From contig VWRR01000006.1 of assembly GCA_013995675.1 (NCBI GenBank), positions 248,001-312,000 of the forward strand: a DNA stretch of 64,000 bases, written 5' to 3'. The translations under genes were made by a program, and so were the position numbers. Position 1 is the first letter of the stretch. Every line of letters starts with the position of its first letter. This DNA comes from Cyanidiococcus yangmingshanensis. Lineage: Eukaryota; Rhodophyta; Bangiophyceae; Cyanidiales; Cyanidiaceae. This document shows positions 47,465 to 58,806 of the stretch, one piece after another. Under the pieces are notes generated by a model. That model was not told the DNA's origin. It saw only the letters and a list, made by a program, of their open reading frames with translations, and ran no database searches.

Positions 47465-48617
47465 GTGCTGTGCTGGCAACTTGGAGCATCGAGAACTGGG
47501 AAAAGCGAACGAGGATGAGAATCTCAGGTTTGAATCAATCCGCAGCAACTCGTAGTCTAGCTTTGCAGAGACGATCTCACGTACGCCTTGGAGTGGAGTT
47601 CTGGATACCCGGCGGTAGTATGCGCTCGCTCGACAGGACATCCAACTGATCGAGACACATTCGAGGGGATCGCTCCTAGTGTGACAGCGAACACAAGGCA
47701 GGTGTTACGGCCTGAGTCAAGCCATCACACTACGCTGGAGTTGCGACCAGCTCGAATGCACTAGCCGGCAATCTTCCTCCAGGCCGGGATGATATTCGAT
47801 GACAGCAACGGGCGGAGCAAGCCCAGTACGTTGCCATCAATCACGCACTGAGCGGACATTGCGCAAACGACTGGTGATGCTTTGTTGATGTCGTTGACCC
47901 CGGAGCGCAAGCTTTTGTGTTCCTACCTTTTACCTGAAGCGCGACAGATGTGCTTGGCAATTCGGACATGGTCTCTAGTAATCAAGTCGCTGAGCGATTG
48001 TCTTTTGATGGGTTCTGAATCAATCTCTTCCAGAACAGCCGATGATTGCTTACACAACAGACAACCGATTTAAACACCGGATGGACGAATCATTTTCGAA
48101 GAGGACCTCGTAGCAATTTTGCAGGGAACCGCCAAAAGTCACGTCCAGGAACTGCCATGTTCTGTTCGTCTGCGAGACGATACCGCTGTTGGGGCAGCAA
48201 CAACGGGCTCATAACTCAGGGTCCACAAAAAAGCCTACTGGTCATGTCAGACATTGGGACATGAATTTGGCATTCGACGTGGATCGTCTTAAACCGGAAA
48301 CTTCTGACGACGCTATCGTGGAGAAAACAGATGGTCAAGGGCAATCACCCATGGCTCAAGGTAGATTGTGCTGACCCGGATCCGCTGGAGTAGATGCCTC
48401 ACTCGAGTCGAGCGCGAAAGCTCTCTCATCACATGCAAGCAATCACTCTCTTCTGAAGCAAGCCCGAAAATCGTATGACGAGTACCAAACCGAAAACCGC
48501 TTTCAGGATCCTGGGGCGATGGTGACTGACCTTTCTCCAAGTCCAGACGTGTGTTCTGGGTTCGTTCCATCACCAACGCAACAAGAGAAGCACGGGATAT
48601 TGGCGATTCGAACGTTT
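47465..48617. other. Intergenic, possible small minus-strand frame
   Basis: Convergent region between the prenyltransferase gene and SYS1. A 106-codon ATG-initiated minus-strand frame (48313-48633) overlaps the end of SYS1 by 16 bases and has no recognised homology. The rest holds nothing I can identify. Confidence 0.35.
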
Positions 48618-49223
48618 TCATCCATTCAACCATCCGAGTAAAGCTGGAGACAACGGTCTCGGGCTGTGGCCTGCATCCATCTCGTATGGAATCGATGGTT
48701 CAGGACTGAAGCCGAGCTGTTTGATCTGGACCAGTGCTTTCCAGTGAACGACAGCGATCGGGGCAAGGTCCTTGTGTCTACGCCAGGTCGTCGCGAAGAC
48801 CCCGATCAGCAGCGCCCCGACAAGGTGCCAACTCCACCATAGAAAACTAGCTGGGAGACCAAAGCCCAAGGAACAGGCGCCGCAGTGGATAAGGAACAGT
48901 GAGAGCGCATAGTCTAGGCACTGCCGAGCTCGTTCAACGACGTAATAAACGAGAACAATAGTCCAGACGAAGGCTACTGTGGCAGCGAATACCTGGCCGA
49001 TGCCAGGTATGCTATCCAAACGGAAGCTACTCGCGTCGAAAATTCGCTCTAAGACAGAGCGTCCTACTGCAGCTCGACCTAGAAGCAACCAGTCGAGCAG
49101 ATTCAAGGCCAGTGCATACCCGAGATAGAACCCGGTCACGACAAAAAGCAACTGAAACAGTCTCCAGAAGACCTCGAGACGTAGGCGCTGTCGGCCAGCC
49201 GTTGTCTCTTGGCGTCCCGGCAT
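48618..49223 (-). CDS. SYS1: SYS1-like Golgi membrane protein
   Basis: 201 residues from the ATG at 49221-49223, with four membrane segments: FQLLFVVTGFYLGYALALNL, VFAATVAFVWTIVLVYYVV, LFLIHCGACSLGFGLP and SWHLVGALLIGVFATTW. Diagnostic SYS1 sequence is ERARQCLDYALSLFLIHCGA (family: GKQCLDFTVTVHFFHLLGC) followed by LPASFLWWSWH (family: FPSALTWWLVQ). RIFDASSF corresponds to the family's MFDAEILGF. SYS1 recruits the ARL3/ARFRP1 GTPase to the trans-Golgi, so it acts upstream of GRIP-golgin tethering. The C-terminal tail after the last span is polar and poorly conserved. Unbroken frame. Confidence 0.85.
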   Translation of the reverse strand: MPGRQETTAGRQRLRLEVFWRLFQLLFVVTGFYLGYALALNLLDWLLLGRAAVGRSVLERIFDASSFRLDSIPGIGQVFAATVAFVWTIVLVYYVVERARQCLDYALSLFLIHCGACSLGFGLPASFLWWSWHLVGALLIGVFATTWRRHKDLAPIAVVHWKALVQIKQLGFSPEPSIPYEMDAGHSPRPLSPALLGWLNG

Positions 49224-50218
49224 CACAGGTCCACGACGACAGCCACTTACGTCTTCATTAGAACCAAAGCAGTTTAAAAACTAAGCTTTATTCACGATTC
49301 GAGCAGGGCGATAACGTAGCTTCTCGTGTTTGAAAAGCGCTGCTTGAGCGACTCGCAACAAACTCGACAGCGACTTGCGTCCATCGACATGGTACTTGAC
49401 CCGGGATGGAGCGAATCCGACGCTGGATACGCTCAAGCAAGCCGGACGACAAAGCCAAGCAACGTTTCAACCGAGCATGCGTTCGTTGGTCCGGTTTTTC
49501 AATGCAACAAACTCGCAGAGAAGGATGTGCGATATTGACCAGGATGAGCTTTAGGTGAGCGCTCGAGTTCAAAAACGCTATCTCGAGTCTATTTTCTGGA
49601 GTCATACTTGTGCGCTTCCAAGAACACGCCCATCATGACGGCTACGAGTACGCTTGATAGGGAGCCAGCGTGACACGAAGGCGACCTGATCCAGCAACTG
49701 GTTCAGTCATCAATCTTGTCTTCGTTTCGATCAAACCGAAACGTGTTTAGAACGAGTCTGGGTGGGCCGAAACGGAACGTACTCGAAAAGGACACTCCGT
49801 GGCGGCATGTTCGAGAGATTTTTCGCAGCCCAAACCCCGAATCCTGCTCGTGGCAGCCAATGAAACCGACAGAAAAGAAGGATTCATCGTGCAAAAGGGA
49901 GTGCAGTATTCACCACCGGCACTGCAAGTCGAAAAAGAATCAATAGCAAGAAGTGTTCTGTGTGTTCGCTTTCACAAGTTGATGCGAAAAAGACGTACTT
50001 TTCATGAGGCTAGACTCCGGCCGGGGCACCCCATGTACTGCTCTGGTTCCGAATGGATACAGACCTGCATTCTCGGACAGCCAGAGCCAAAAGATACCCG
50101 GCAGAACAATATGAATTTAAACTGCGAGTTTCGGTTTGTCAGCAGCACGAAACGAGACGTTCCGGGTTACACAAAGCGATCAAACACCACTCACTTATGG
50201 CGTTCACGCTCATGCGGT
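49224..50218. other. Intergenic with a small ATG-initiated frame
   Basis: Holds a minus-strand frame of 105 codons with an ATG at 49603-49605, ending at 49288. It is predicted largely helical (HLKLILVNIAHPSLRVCC, LALSSGLLERIQRRI). No family recognised; it may be a small hypothetical gene or chance. A plus-strand frame at 49799-50257 starts with GTG and overlaps the next gene's end. Confidence 0.3.
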
Positions 50219-51986
50219 TCACGAGTGAAACCAACTCTGCAGTGCTACGACAGTTAAGGCTCGTTCTAGTCGTTCTGATGGGTCTTTCGAGTGCGCTTCA
50301 TTGGGTGCGCCTGGGTATCCGAGACCGACCCTCTGCAGTAGGTATCGGCCGACACGAGGATCCAGCAGGCCATACGAATCCACAAGACCGATTTTTTCGA
50401 GCTCCAGAAGCATGGATACCCCGTTCAGGATGCATTGTGTAACCTGCCGCGTTGAATCTAGAACAAGGTCGGGTTCCAGATGCCCAGCTGAAACGATACC
50501 GCAATCTTGACGATCGTCGATTCGAACCTTTGCCAAAATCTCGGATTGAAAATATCCTACCTGATTCCGTAAGAGGAATGTCAGCGCCGAGCCGTGACGA
50601 CCAGCTCGTCCCACGCGCCCTACTCGATGAAGAAACGTCGTCGCATGGGCCGGTACGTCGAAGTTAATGACATGGGAAGCACCCACCACATCCATGCCTC
50701 GAGCCATGACATCTGAGCAAACGAGCCATCTGGTGATACCCTGCCGGAAGCGCTCCAGCGTTGTTGCTCGCACCGTTGCAGGAACACGTTTGGATATTTC
50801 CTCTACGGAGCGGGTTGTTGCCTCGCCATCAGCGCACGGTCGCTGGTGCTCGACCTGCTGCCGATTGATGAAAGAGTTGAGCGAGCTGAAGAAAGCGGCA
50901 AAGACGATGAGTGGTTTCAACGGACTTTGCAAAGATCAAGACACGCACGCTCTCTGACGTCAGTGACTCGCTGGATGAGTGCTCAATTTTGCCCAAGAGT
51001 TCTCGGTGCTCATCCGTGAGTCGCATCAGGAAGAAGAGTTTCTGCTCCTCGGACTGAAATCGGACTGAGCGAAACGTTAGCTCTGCAGGAACACGATCCG
51101 TTCGTATCTCGTTCGAAACGTGTCGATGCAAAAAATGAGACCCTGACGCCTGATACACAAAATAGAGGGGTTCGTATAGACGTAATGCCGCCAGATGCGT
51201 CGCCTCCTTCGTCTGCGTCGCCGAGAAGAGCAGCTTACGAAGTCGCCGTAAGGGAGGTTCAAAATTCGCTCTCTCGCGTCAATGAGTTGAAGAATGCGCT
51301 CCAACCAATTCTGATATGACTGCCGAAAGAGACGATCGGCCTCGTCGATGACAAGCCATCGCAAATCCGCGAGCGGTAGCTCATTCCGATCCAGAGCCTC
51401 TACAAGACGGCCCGGTGTCGTTATGCATATAGCTTGACGCTCTAGAGTATCAATAGGCGGTGCCTCTTCATCGAGAAGGGAGAACAAAAACACTCCTGCA
51501 GCGTCATGAGGTTCGGTTGCCAGGGCTCTAAACAACCGTTCTACTTGACGAGCAAGCTCCCGCGTCGGCAGTACAATAAGCGCCCGAATGCACGGAAGCG
51601 AAGCAGAGTTCACCAGTTCCGAAATGATCGGCAGTGCGTAAACGAGTGTTTTTCCACTACCAGTTGGCGCATTGATCAACAAGTCACCGGCGTGCGTGTG
51701 CTCTGTTCGCCAGAGGTAATCCAAGATTATCCGCTGAAACGGGAACAATGTCGTAATACCCAGAAAACGCTCCAAGCTCATCGCCACCCGCGCGGGAACC
51801 TGGAGAATGTTCCTTATAATGAGATCATCGTCTTGGACCTGTTCTGCGTGTCCGTGATGAGAGCACGTGAACGGGAACTCCGTGCAACTCGAGTGCTTCC
51901 GCACTCGCAACCTCTTCATCGTGTACTCGACCGTGTTCCTCCGCTCGCCACTCGTTTTCGCCTTGCTCCAGCGACGCACTTGTCAT
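50219..51986 (-). CDS. DBP6: Dbp6/DDX51-type DEAD-box helicase, several frame steps
   Basis: Nucleolar helicase for early 60S assembly. Conserved blocks are present but spread over frames. An ATG at 51984-51986 opens MTSASLEQGENEW; one base on, from about 51830-51915, follow DDDLIIRNIL, FPFQRIILDYLW, motif I APTGSGKT, PTRELARQ, TPGRLVEAL and DEADRLFRQSYQNWLERIL. Near 51236-51282 the frame moves by two bases (or back one) to FEPPLRRLRKLLFSATQTKE, LYEPLYFVYQ and VLIFAKSVETTHRLC. Between about 50832 and 50960 it moves one base to RATTLERFRQG, VCSDVMARGMDV and HRVGRVGRAGR. RQSYQNWLERIL and SVETTHRLC are typical of Dbp6/DDX51. All motifs survive, which argues against an old pseudogene. Confidence 0.82.
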
Positions 51987-53895
51987 AACCCGTCACTGAA
52001 GAAAGAAAAAAGGTTCGATTGAAAAAGATCGGGTGAGTTTAGCGCTTGAGGCCGAATCTACAACCAAGTGGTGTTTGGTCTTGAGCGATCTTTTTCGGAG
52101 AGGACCTGCTGTGTTCTGAAAGATCTAGGTTTGTCCAATAGGTGAGTCGCGCCATGCACGTTCCACTGGTTGCATGTCCAGCACCGAAGCCTGATTGCGA
52201 CGCAGTGCCTCCTCCAGCAACGACAAAGACACATTCCCACTCATAGAAACGGCGTGGATAGGAGTCGTTAACGGAACTAGGTGGATGGAGGAGGGTTTTG
52301 AGCTTGCGAGCGACTGATCTGGAGAGGCGCCCTGACGAAGATCGTGCCAAGTCGCTGGTGCGCCGCCATCTCAAGGACCGAGCGACTCACTATCAACGCG
52401 ATTGCGAAACTGAACGTGAGTTTATGTTACCAAGAATCAACGCTTTACGACCTGTTCTCTTCTTACTGTAAACTTGTTCACGCGTTCACTTTTCTGGTGT
52501 CGTTCGCTGCTTGGAGCGAGCACGAGGTGTGCGAAGGCGTGCCGTACGAACGGGGGGCAGTCGAGCAAGGCTTGAGCTCCTGACCTCGCTTTGATAGCGG
52601 TCACCTCCAAGCACCCTTCTTGGGTAGTCGGAGGGAGTGCGATATGTTTGTGAAGTGACTGGATTCGAACGCGCCTTTTCCATCACCCAAGGAGCGGAAG
52701 CGGTGGGATGACCTCGGTAATGCTTTTCGTTCCGAGGGCAGCATGCGCTTGCCAGTACCTGTGGCTACCGATAGACATCCGGGAATAATCGTTTGAGAGT
52801 GACGCACCATACTGGCTCCGCACGTTAGTCATTCACGTTCGTTCTGTGAAATGTCATCGAGCAGATCTCATCTTATGTTGTGAGCGTTTGTTGGTCTTAC
52901 CCTCAGCACCAACTTGTGTCCCTGATGAACGAGTCATTCATCGTGTAGATGATACGAATGATGCTGGCAGCTGCTCCAGCTTTCAGACAGCGTACGAGAC
53001 TGCTCATTTGAAAGGACGGAAGGTGAATTCGACTGGCCTGATATGAGCGCATCGTATGCAGGCTCTATATCTAGGCGCTTCCAAGTTGTCCGACAGGATC
53101 AAAACTACCTGTGTGTGTGAAGAATACTGCCCGCGAGGTACTGCACTGGTTCAGAGCGCTACATCTGGAAGCAGTGAATAACGCGGAAATAGCAGAGAAC
53201 AAAACGAGGGCAGTTTGGAAAGCAGTCCAGTCTCCAGGGGTGCCTTGTCCGCTCGGCAACCGTGCACCCAACGGGGAGACACCCTCGCAGCCGTCGCTGT
53301 GCAGGGTACGCGAAAGCGATCATGGACTCGTCGCCACTGCCTACATGACACTTGACCGGTGTCGAGATGGAATCGGCTCCATGCAGATACAAACAAGACC
53401 GGGATCAGCACAAAGGTCAAGTGAATCGAGAAGGGAATCAGGTTTCTGGGCAGCGCGCTCCAGACGGATGCGAACGACTGCAGTCGGCACCGTGTCAAGA
53501 CGTTCGCTGGTGTCTTTCAACGCGATTTCGACACCCAGCTCCATGCGAGAAGCAGCATGGATCAAAACTGGCGAACCAGCGTGTCCCTCCTCATCGACGC
53601 AGCGGTGCCGAAAGCAGAGATGCCTTCCCAAAGGCGCGTGATGCAAAGAAGAGGCAGCACAGCCGTCGATCTCGTGATCGAGGAGCGGCAACTCCAGGCT
53701 TTGCGGAGGGATGCTCTCTGATCACCACAGTCTCCTGCCTGGATCCGTCTGCTTCATCGATGTGACTAGGGCAGTTTCTTTGCACCGTAAACACACTGGG
53801 GGATCATTATCTCAGCATATCACGAGCGTACCATGAACGCATCGTTCAAATCGTCTCCGCCGATGACAGTGTCGCGCTTGCCGGAAACACCCTCA
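51987..53895. other. Long intergenic region, no firm gene
   Basis: Nearly 2 kb. Minus-strand frames at 53591-53794, 53341-53691 and 53151-53498 overlap, each one base ahead of the last, and include a hydrophobic segment (LIPFSIHLTFVLIPVLFV). They may be an interrupted unknown gene. Another minus-strand frame at 52039-52374 has no ATG. Nothing matches a family. A TTCGAATCC-like string near 52660 does not fold as a tRNA arm. Confidence 0.3.
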
Positions 53896-55311
53896 TCATT
53901 GAGTGTCTCCTAGCAAGTTCAGTGGTCCCACATGCGTATTCCCTACCCAGATGAGCCCGTAGTGGTGCATCAGTAGCGCCAGTTCCTCGTTCTCATCGAG
54001 GACGAGAATCCGATCCAGTCGGCTTCGCTCCGACGGATCCTCGAGTAGACGCTTGTAGACTTGCATCATATCTAGGCCGCGACCATGACTATGCGGAGCG
54101 GCGTCGGGCACAAACAGCAACTCCAGGTTGCGTATAGCCTGTTTCAGGTTCACTGTGCAGTTCAGACCCAGCAGGGGCGCTCCGCGTTCCTCCAGTCGTG
54201 CCCGCATGTGTCGACCGAACTGGTCGCTCAAGTCGATCGGGTCGTAGCATACCACGACTGCCGGATGGTCACAAAAGTGTTCGCGTAAAACCTCAAAGAG
54301 CTCCGCGGTATCATTTGGAGACAGATACGCCAGGATGCACTCCAACAGAATGAGCGTGCAGCGCGGGCCGCCAGAGACGCACCGGTGGCGACGAGTGTGC
54401 TTCAGCGCAGCATTGATGGCGTCGCGGCCTCGACCAAGGTCAACCGCAGTGAGGCCATACACCGGCGTCTCCACAAGCACACGGGCCTCCCTGGTTACTT
54501 GGTGCGGCGACACGCACGACACACCCTCATTCGCCATATTCTCGGCACAGAGGCTGTCTGGAGACGATCCTCGACTGGAGCTGGCTCGGATCTCGTGGTG
54601 CCCTGGTGCTTGGATGGCTCGGGCCAATGCTTCATGTCGCTGAATGCAGGCCGCTTTGAGCATCGCAACCTCTTCCATGTCCAGTTCATCGTATCGAAGT
54701 TGACGCCGCTGTAGCTGTTCTTGTTTCCGATCAGAAGTACGTCCAGCGTCGAGCGTCTGTGTCCATGTCTTTGTCTCCTTGGCCAGAAGCCAGAACGGAA
54801 GGCTGTCCATCCCGGCTCCGATCGAGAGGACTTGCACGGCCAGTGCTTTGCTGCGTTCATGGGGCATCTGCCAGAACATGTCCAGCACAGAGACCACGAT
54901 GCGACGCAGGGCGACCACCCGAGCGTAGGTGCCGTGCAGAAGCACCGGATCGACTTGGTAGCTACGGGCGAGACTTGGTGCTCGCTGCGTATCCTCGTGC
55001 TTGTCCGGCAGGTGCGAGCCCTGAACCTGCCGAGTGCCGCAAAAAGTTCGCGAGGTCGTTGACGCCCAAGCACCGGTGTTGCTACCTGCGTAGTGCCCAG
55101 AGCGACGTCGAGGACAGGACCACGACGTTTCAGTACCTTTCAGAGCACCGTTCAGCGGGTCCAACTGCGCAATGTACGGGTCATCGAAGTAACCGTAACG
55201 GGCGGCTAGGCACTTGGACAACCAGGCGTCATAGCACGTGCGCTGGACAGGACCAAGCACTGACTCCAAGAGCTCGGTGTCGTCGCCGGAGCAGGAGTCA
55301 GCCGGGCCCAT
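53896..55311 (-). CDS. LCMT1: Leucine carboxyl methyltransferase 1 (PP2A methyltransferase)
   Basis: Methylates the C-terminal Leu of PP2A catalytic subunits, controlling holoenzyme assembly, with SAM as donor. The ATG at 55309-55311 gives about 471 residues. N-terminal VQRTCYDAWLSKCLAARYGY and FDDPYIAQL match the LCMT start (TCEDASLCKRFAVSIGY, HDPYIQ). HGTYARV corresponds to RGYFARV, VLSIGAGMDSLPF is the SAM-binding glycine motif, and LILLECILAYLSPNDTAEL is the post-methyltransferase strand. DPIDLSDQFGRHM and DMMQVYKRLL match the C-terminal family motifs. It is longer than the human enzyme (334) because of polar inserts, about 60 residues after DPLNG and others around the SAM domain. The frame is open upstream only to a TTG. 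Unbroken. Confidence 0.92.
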   Translation of the reverse strand: MGPADSCSGDDTELLESVLGPVQRTCYDAWLSKCLAARYGYFDDPYIAQLDPLNGALKGTETSWSCPRRRSGHYAGSNTGAWASTTSRTFCGTRQVQGSHLPDKHEDTQRAPSLARSYQVDPVLLHGTYARVVALRRIVVSVLDMFWQMPHERSKALAVQVLSIGAGMDSLPFWLLAKETKTWTQTLDAGRTSDRKQEQLQRRQLRYDELDMEEVAMLKAACIQRHEALARAIQAPGHHEIRASSSRGSSPDSLCAENMANEGVSCVSPHQVTREARVLVETPVYGLTAVDLGRGRDAINAALKHTRRHRCVSGGPRCTLILLECILAYLSPNDTAELFEVLREHFCDHPAVVVCYDPIDLSDQFGRHMRARLEERGAPLLGLNCTVNLKQAIRNLELLFVPDAAPHSHGRGLDMMQVYKRLLEDPSERSRLDRILVLDENEELALLMHHYGLIWVGNTHVGPLNLLGDTQ

Positions 55312-56662
55312 GCGCTGGTCGAGTCTGCGCGCTCCTGAACACAACCTCCGCAAGTTGTCGACCCGAGCGAGTTGTTGCCACTCCAGCGGGGCGTTCAGTG
55401 GAAAACCCTACCCGGAGACTGGCACCCAACTCGCTGGCCACCTCGACTGGTCAGTCGTGTTCGTCTAGGTTGCCAGCGTCAAAGTCCCCAGCACGCTGCT
55501 CGCTGAACAGACCGAGGTTCGTCTCAGTGCGACGTAACAACGTCCACCGAGAGTATCGAGGAGCGAAACAAGCACGCCCTGACGGGACACAAGTCATCGA
55601 CTGGAGAGCGTCTTGCGAACGCTTTGGCCAGACCACTTGGTTATCATGTTTGAACATTTGTCGGAGAAGGCACTCAAGAACACAATGAATGATTCACAAG
55701 GTCATCCGTTGGCCCCAAGGCCCGCGTAGAGACGGGGAAGCACACGTTTCGGACTTGGCATGATTGATACATCAACGAGAGGCATGTGTTTATTCTCCTC
55801 GAAGAGCGCGGATCCTGGTATGAGTTTGGTCGAGTCATCCGGTGCGGCAAGAACGGAAACGTCCCGTTCTGTACCATGGAATGCCACGGAGAATATCTAG
55901 CAGGGCCGCGTGGATGACTTTACGAGCCGCGTTCAACGTGCATGACATTTCCCACAAAGAATTCTTGGCGACGAACTGGACTCGCCAAACCAAACCATTG
56001 GAATGTCTCGCTCCTTGAATGGCAACCGTGACCATAAACACCAGGATATGAATCATCTCTAGTTGGGTAGCAGCGCAGTGGGACTCGGCACTGTCCAGGC
56101 GCCCAACGCCGAAACTTGCGGACTCGTTCATATCACTCATGAACACTTCAGGCTATCATATCTCGTAACAACCTGACACAAAATGCATTGACGTCTGTAT
56201 GGTTCACGCACATACTCGCCCAGATATGCATATTCCACGCCATTCCTCCCAAACGATAACAACTTGCATGAGCGCTCATTATCCAAAAACGTACACGTTC
56301 GTGACGTGTCGACACCGTGGTGGCCAAGCGCGGCAGCATCAGCAGGCAACGCTAAAATAAGACAAAAATGAAACTGTATGGACATTCACGGACCCGTCCT
56401 GCATTTGGAACCGCCACAGACCATGTGGACCTTCTTGTCCAGATTGTTCCCATACCCTGTTGTTGGCGAGTCTGAGCCAGGCAGCGGCTGCGCGAACTCT
56501 TTTCGTACTCTAGTCGCGCCTTCGTCCGCGAGTACTCCCTGACGGCTGGTTTCATCTCTTCTACCTGCCTTTTTTGGCAGTGCTGAGGTGTTGCGTTGCT
56601 GGTCTTTCGTGGTTGTGCGTGTCCATCCGCTGGTGTGTCTTGGTCTCTAAGCGTCGCAGGTC
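55312..56662. other. Divergent promoter region
   Basis: About 1.35 kb between the starts of LCMT1 and CNOT3. Two overlapping minus-strand frames of 80-100 codons (55835-56385) have no homology I recognise. No RNA gene identified. Confidence 0.45.
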
Positions 56663-58806
56663 ATGGCAACGAACCGAAAGCTTCAAGCGGAAATTGACCG
56701 CACCCTCAAAAAAGTCGAAGAAGGCCTGGACCTGTTCAACGATATCTGGGACAAGGTGTATGCTGCGCAGAACATGGCACAGAGAGATAAGTTTGAGGCA
56801 GACTTGAAGTCACAGATTAAAAAGCTGCAACGTCTACGCGATCAAATTAAAGTATGGCAGGCGGACAGTTCGATTAAGGATAAGAGCAAGATTGATGTCG
56901 CCCGGAAGAAGATAGAGGAAAAGATGGAAGCTTTTAAAGTCTGTGAACGAGAAACGAAGACAAAAGCATTTAGCAAAGAGGGTCTGGCACAGGACCGAGC
57001 TGACCCGTTGGAAAAGTCAAAGAACGAGGTTCGGGAATGGGTGCGCGACTGCATCGAGAAGCTCAAAGTACAGATTGAAGAGCGAGAGGCAGATATTGAA
57101 GCCACAGTGAGCAATGTTAAGAAGAAGAAGGTCGACCATGTTGCTGTAGATGGTCTACGCGGAAAGATCGCCAGGCATCAGTACCATATTGAAATGCTTG
57201 AGCGAATCCTGCGAGCGCTCGATAACGATGCCGTGGAGTGTGACGAAGTGAACGAAATCCGCGAGAGTGTGGAGTATTATGTCGATGCGAATACCGAAGA
57301 TGATTTTGTTGAGGACGAAGGTATATATGAGGCCTTAACGCTGGATGTGCCCGTGGAAATACAGCTACCTCATGGACAAAAGACCAAGGAGGAAGGCGAG
57401 AACCCGCAGGAGATCAAGCCTCCCGAAGCAGACGCTGCAGAGCGAAAGGAATCGGAAACAAAGAGAAAACCAGAGGACATTGGACGAAGGCCTCGCGACG
57501 TCCCAGTATCGACGGCAGTCGCGACTGGTGTTGTAGACGATTCCCGTCGAAGGCGTGAGGCAACCGACATGACCAAGCTTCCGTCTGATCAGGAGACTGC
57601 TGGCGCCTCTCATCGGGACGACGCTCATGGTGTCGGTGTAAGTAGCGCCGACACGACGACAACAGGCAGCACTGGTCGACAACGAAGCGCGGGAGCTTTG
57701 GTAGCTTCAGCTTGGGCCAACCAGCAACAGCCTGTGGCGGCCTTGTTATCCAAGCAGACCGCAGCAACGACACCTGTCATGAGTGGCGAGGCGTCTTCCG
57801 TACAGATTCCATCTGGGTCGCCATCTCAGCCTTTGACTGCAAAAACACCATCATCGTTGGCGAGTCTGACACCGCGGCTCCCTTCTGGATTTGAGCCTGC
57901 TGCGAATTCGCTTGCTGCTGCTGGTCTGAACAAACCTGGCGCCAGTGAGTTCACTCCCTTTGAGCCGAGCGTATTGCCCATCGCGTCCGCAGCTGGCGGA
58001 GCATCTCTTCGTTCACCGCATCAAGCCAAGAGCATGGAGTCAACGGCACTGTTACGGACTGGGACCAGGAGCACGAGTTCGTCATCGAATACAGCCTCGG
58101 CAATGAGCGGCTTGCTCTCAGGCTTTCCCATGGCGCAACCATCGAGTCAGGGTGCTTGATCCATTCAAAGAGACGTGGACAGCAGAGCAGTTGACATCGA
58201 TGACCTCGCGAGACATCAACCAAGACGGCATAGGAATGCGTGCGCTCGATAATAGTCTTTTTCATGGCGAATCCTCATCGATTGGTGCTAACAGAGTCAA
58301 CGCTCGTTCACTGCTGACGGTTATGCGGCAGCTGGATGAAGCCAGTTCATTACCTCTCGGCGCCATCGATGAGTGGCTCGAGTCTGGACCCATCCGGCTC
58401 GATCGTTTCGAAAACCGGCACCGGGTATCCGCAGCGTGAACAGTCCTCGTATGAGCCTCGGAATCCGTTTCCGGTCCATGCATCGTTCCCGCAGACGCCC
58501 ATGAATGCGTTAGAGAACCCGGAATTTTACGAACGCCTCGATATTGATCCGCTATTTTTCATTTTCTTCTTCCCCCAGAGACCCAAGCATCAGTTCTTGG
58601 CCGCTCGTGAGCTGAAACGCCAGGCCTGGCGCTTTCACAAACGCCATCTGACTTGGTTCCAACGCCACGAGGAGCCGCGTGTCGCCACCGAGGTATACGA
58701 ATCAGGGTCATACGTCTATTTCGACAGCCAAATGTGGTGTCAACGAATCAAACAAGATTTCGTTTTCTCCTATGCCGACCTAGAGGATGAACTGCCGGTC
58801 GCTTGA
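56663..58806 (+). CDS. CNOT3: CCR4-NOT complex subunit 3 (NOT3/NOT5), frame-interrupted twice
   Basis: Scaffold subunit of the deadenylase complex. The ATG at 56663 opens the conserved N-terminal coiled coil: MATNRKLQAEIDRTLKKVEE, LFNDIWDKVYAAQN, FEADLKSQIKKLQRLRDQIK, and TKTKAFSKEGL. A Ser/Thr/Pro-rich linker follows; this frame stops at 58159. One base on, 58152-58439 continues through LDPFKETWTAEQL to LDEASSLPLGAIDEW. A second one-base step, between 58318 and 58436, leads to the NOT box: ENPEFYERLDIDPLFFIFFF, FLAARELKRQAWRFHKRH, TWFQRHEEPRV, YVYFDSQMWCQR, ending at 58806. Both steps are +1 and no NOT-box residue is lost. Without them the protein would lack its CCR4-NOT docking domain. Confidence 0.93.

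Noticed and set aside
48313-48633. 106-codon minus-strand frame after SYS1
   Set aside because: ATG-initiated, but it overlaps SYS1, lacks homology and is not far above chance length; noted only in the spacer.
50219-51986. Dbp6 as a decayed pseudogene
   Set aside because: All helicase motifs and family-specific residues are intact despite the frame steps, and the same kind of step occurs in essential genes such as RPN3.
52655-52675. tRNA-like string TTCGAATCC on the minus strand
   Set aside because: The flanking bases do not pair as a T-arm, and no acceptor stem or anticodon arm can be found around it.
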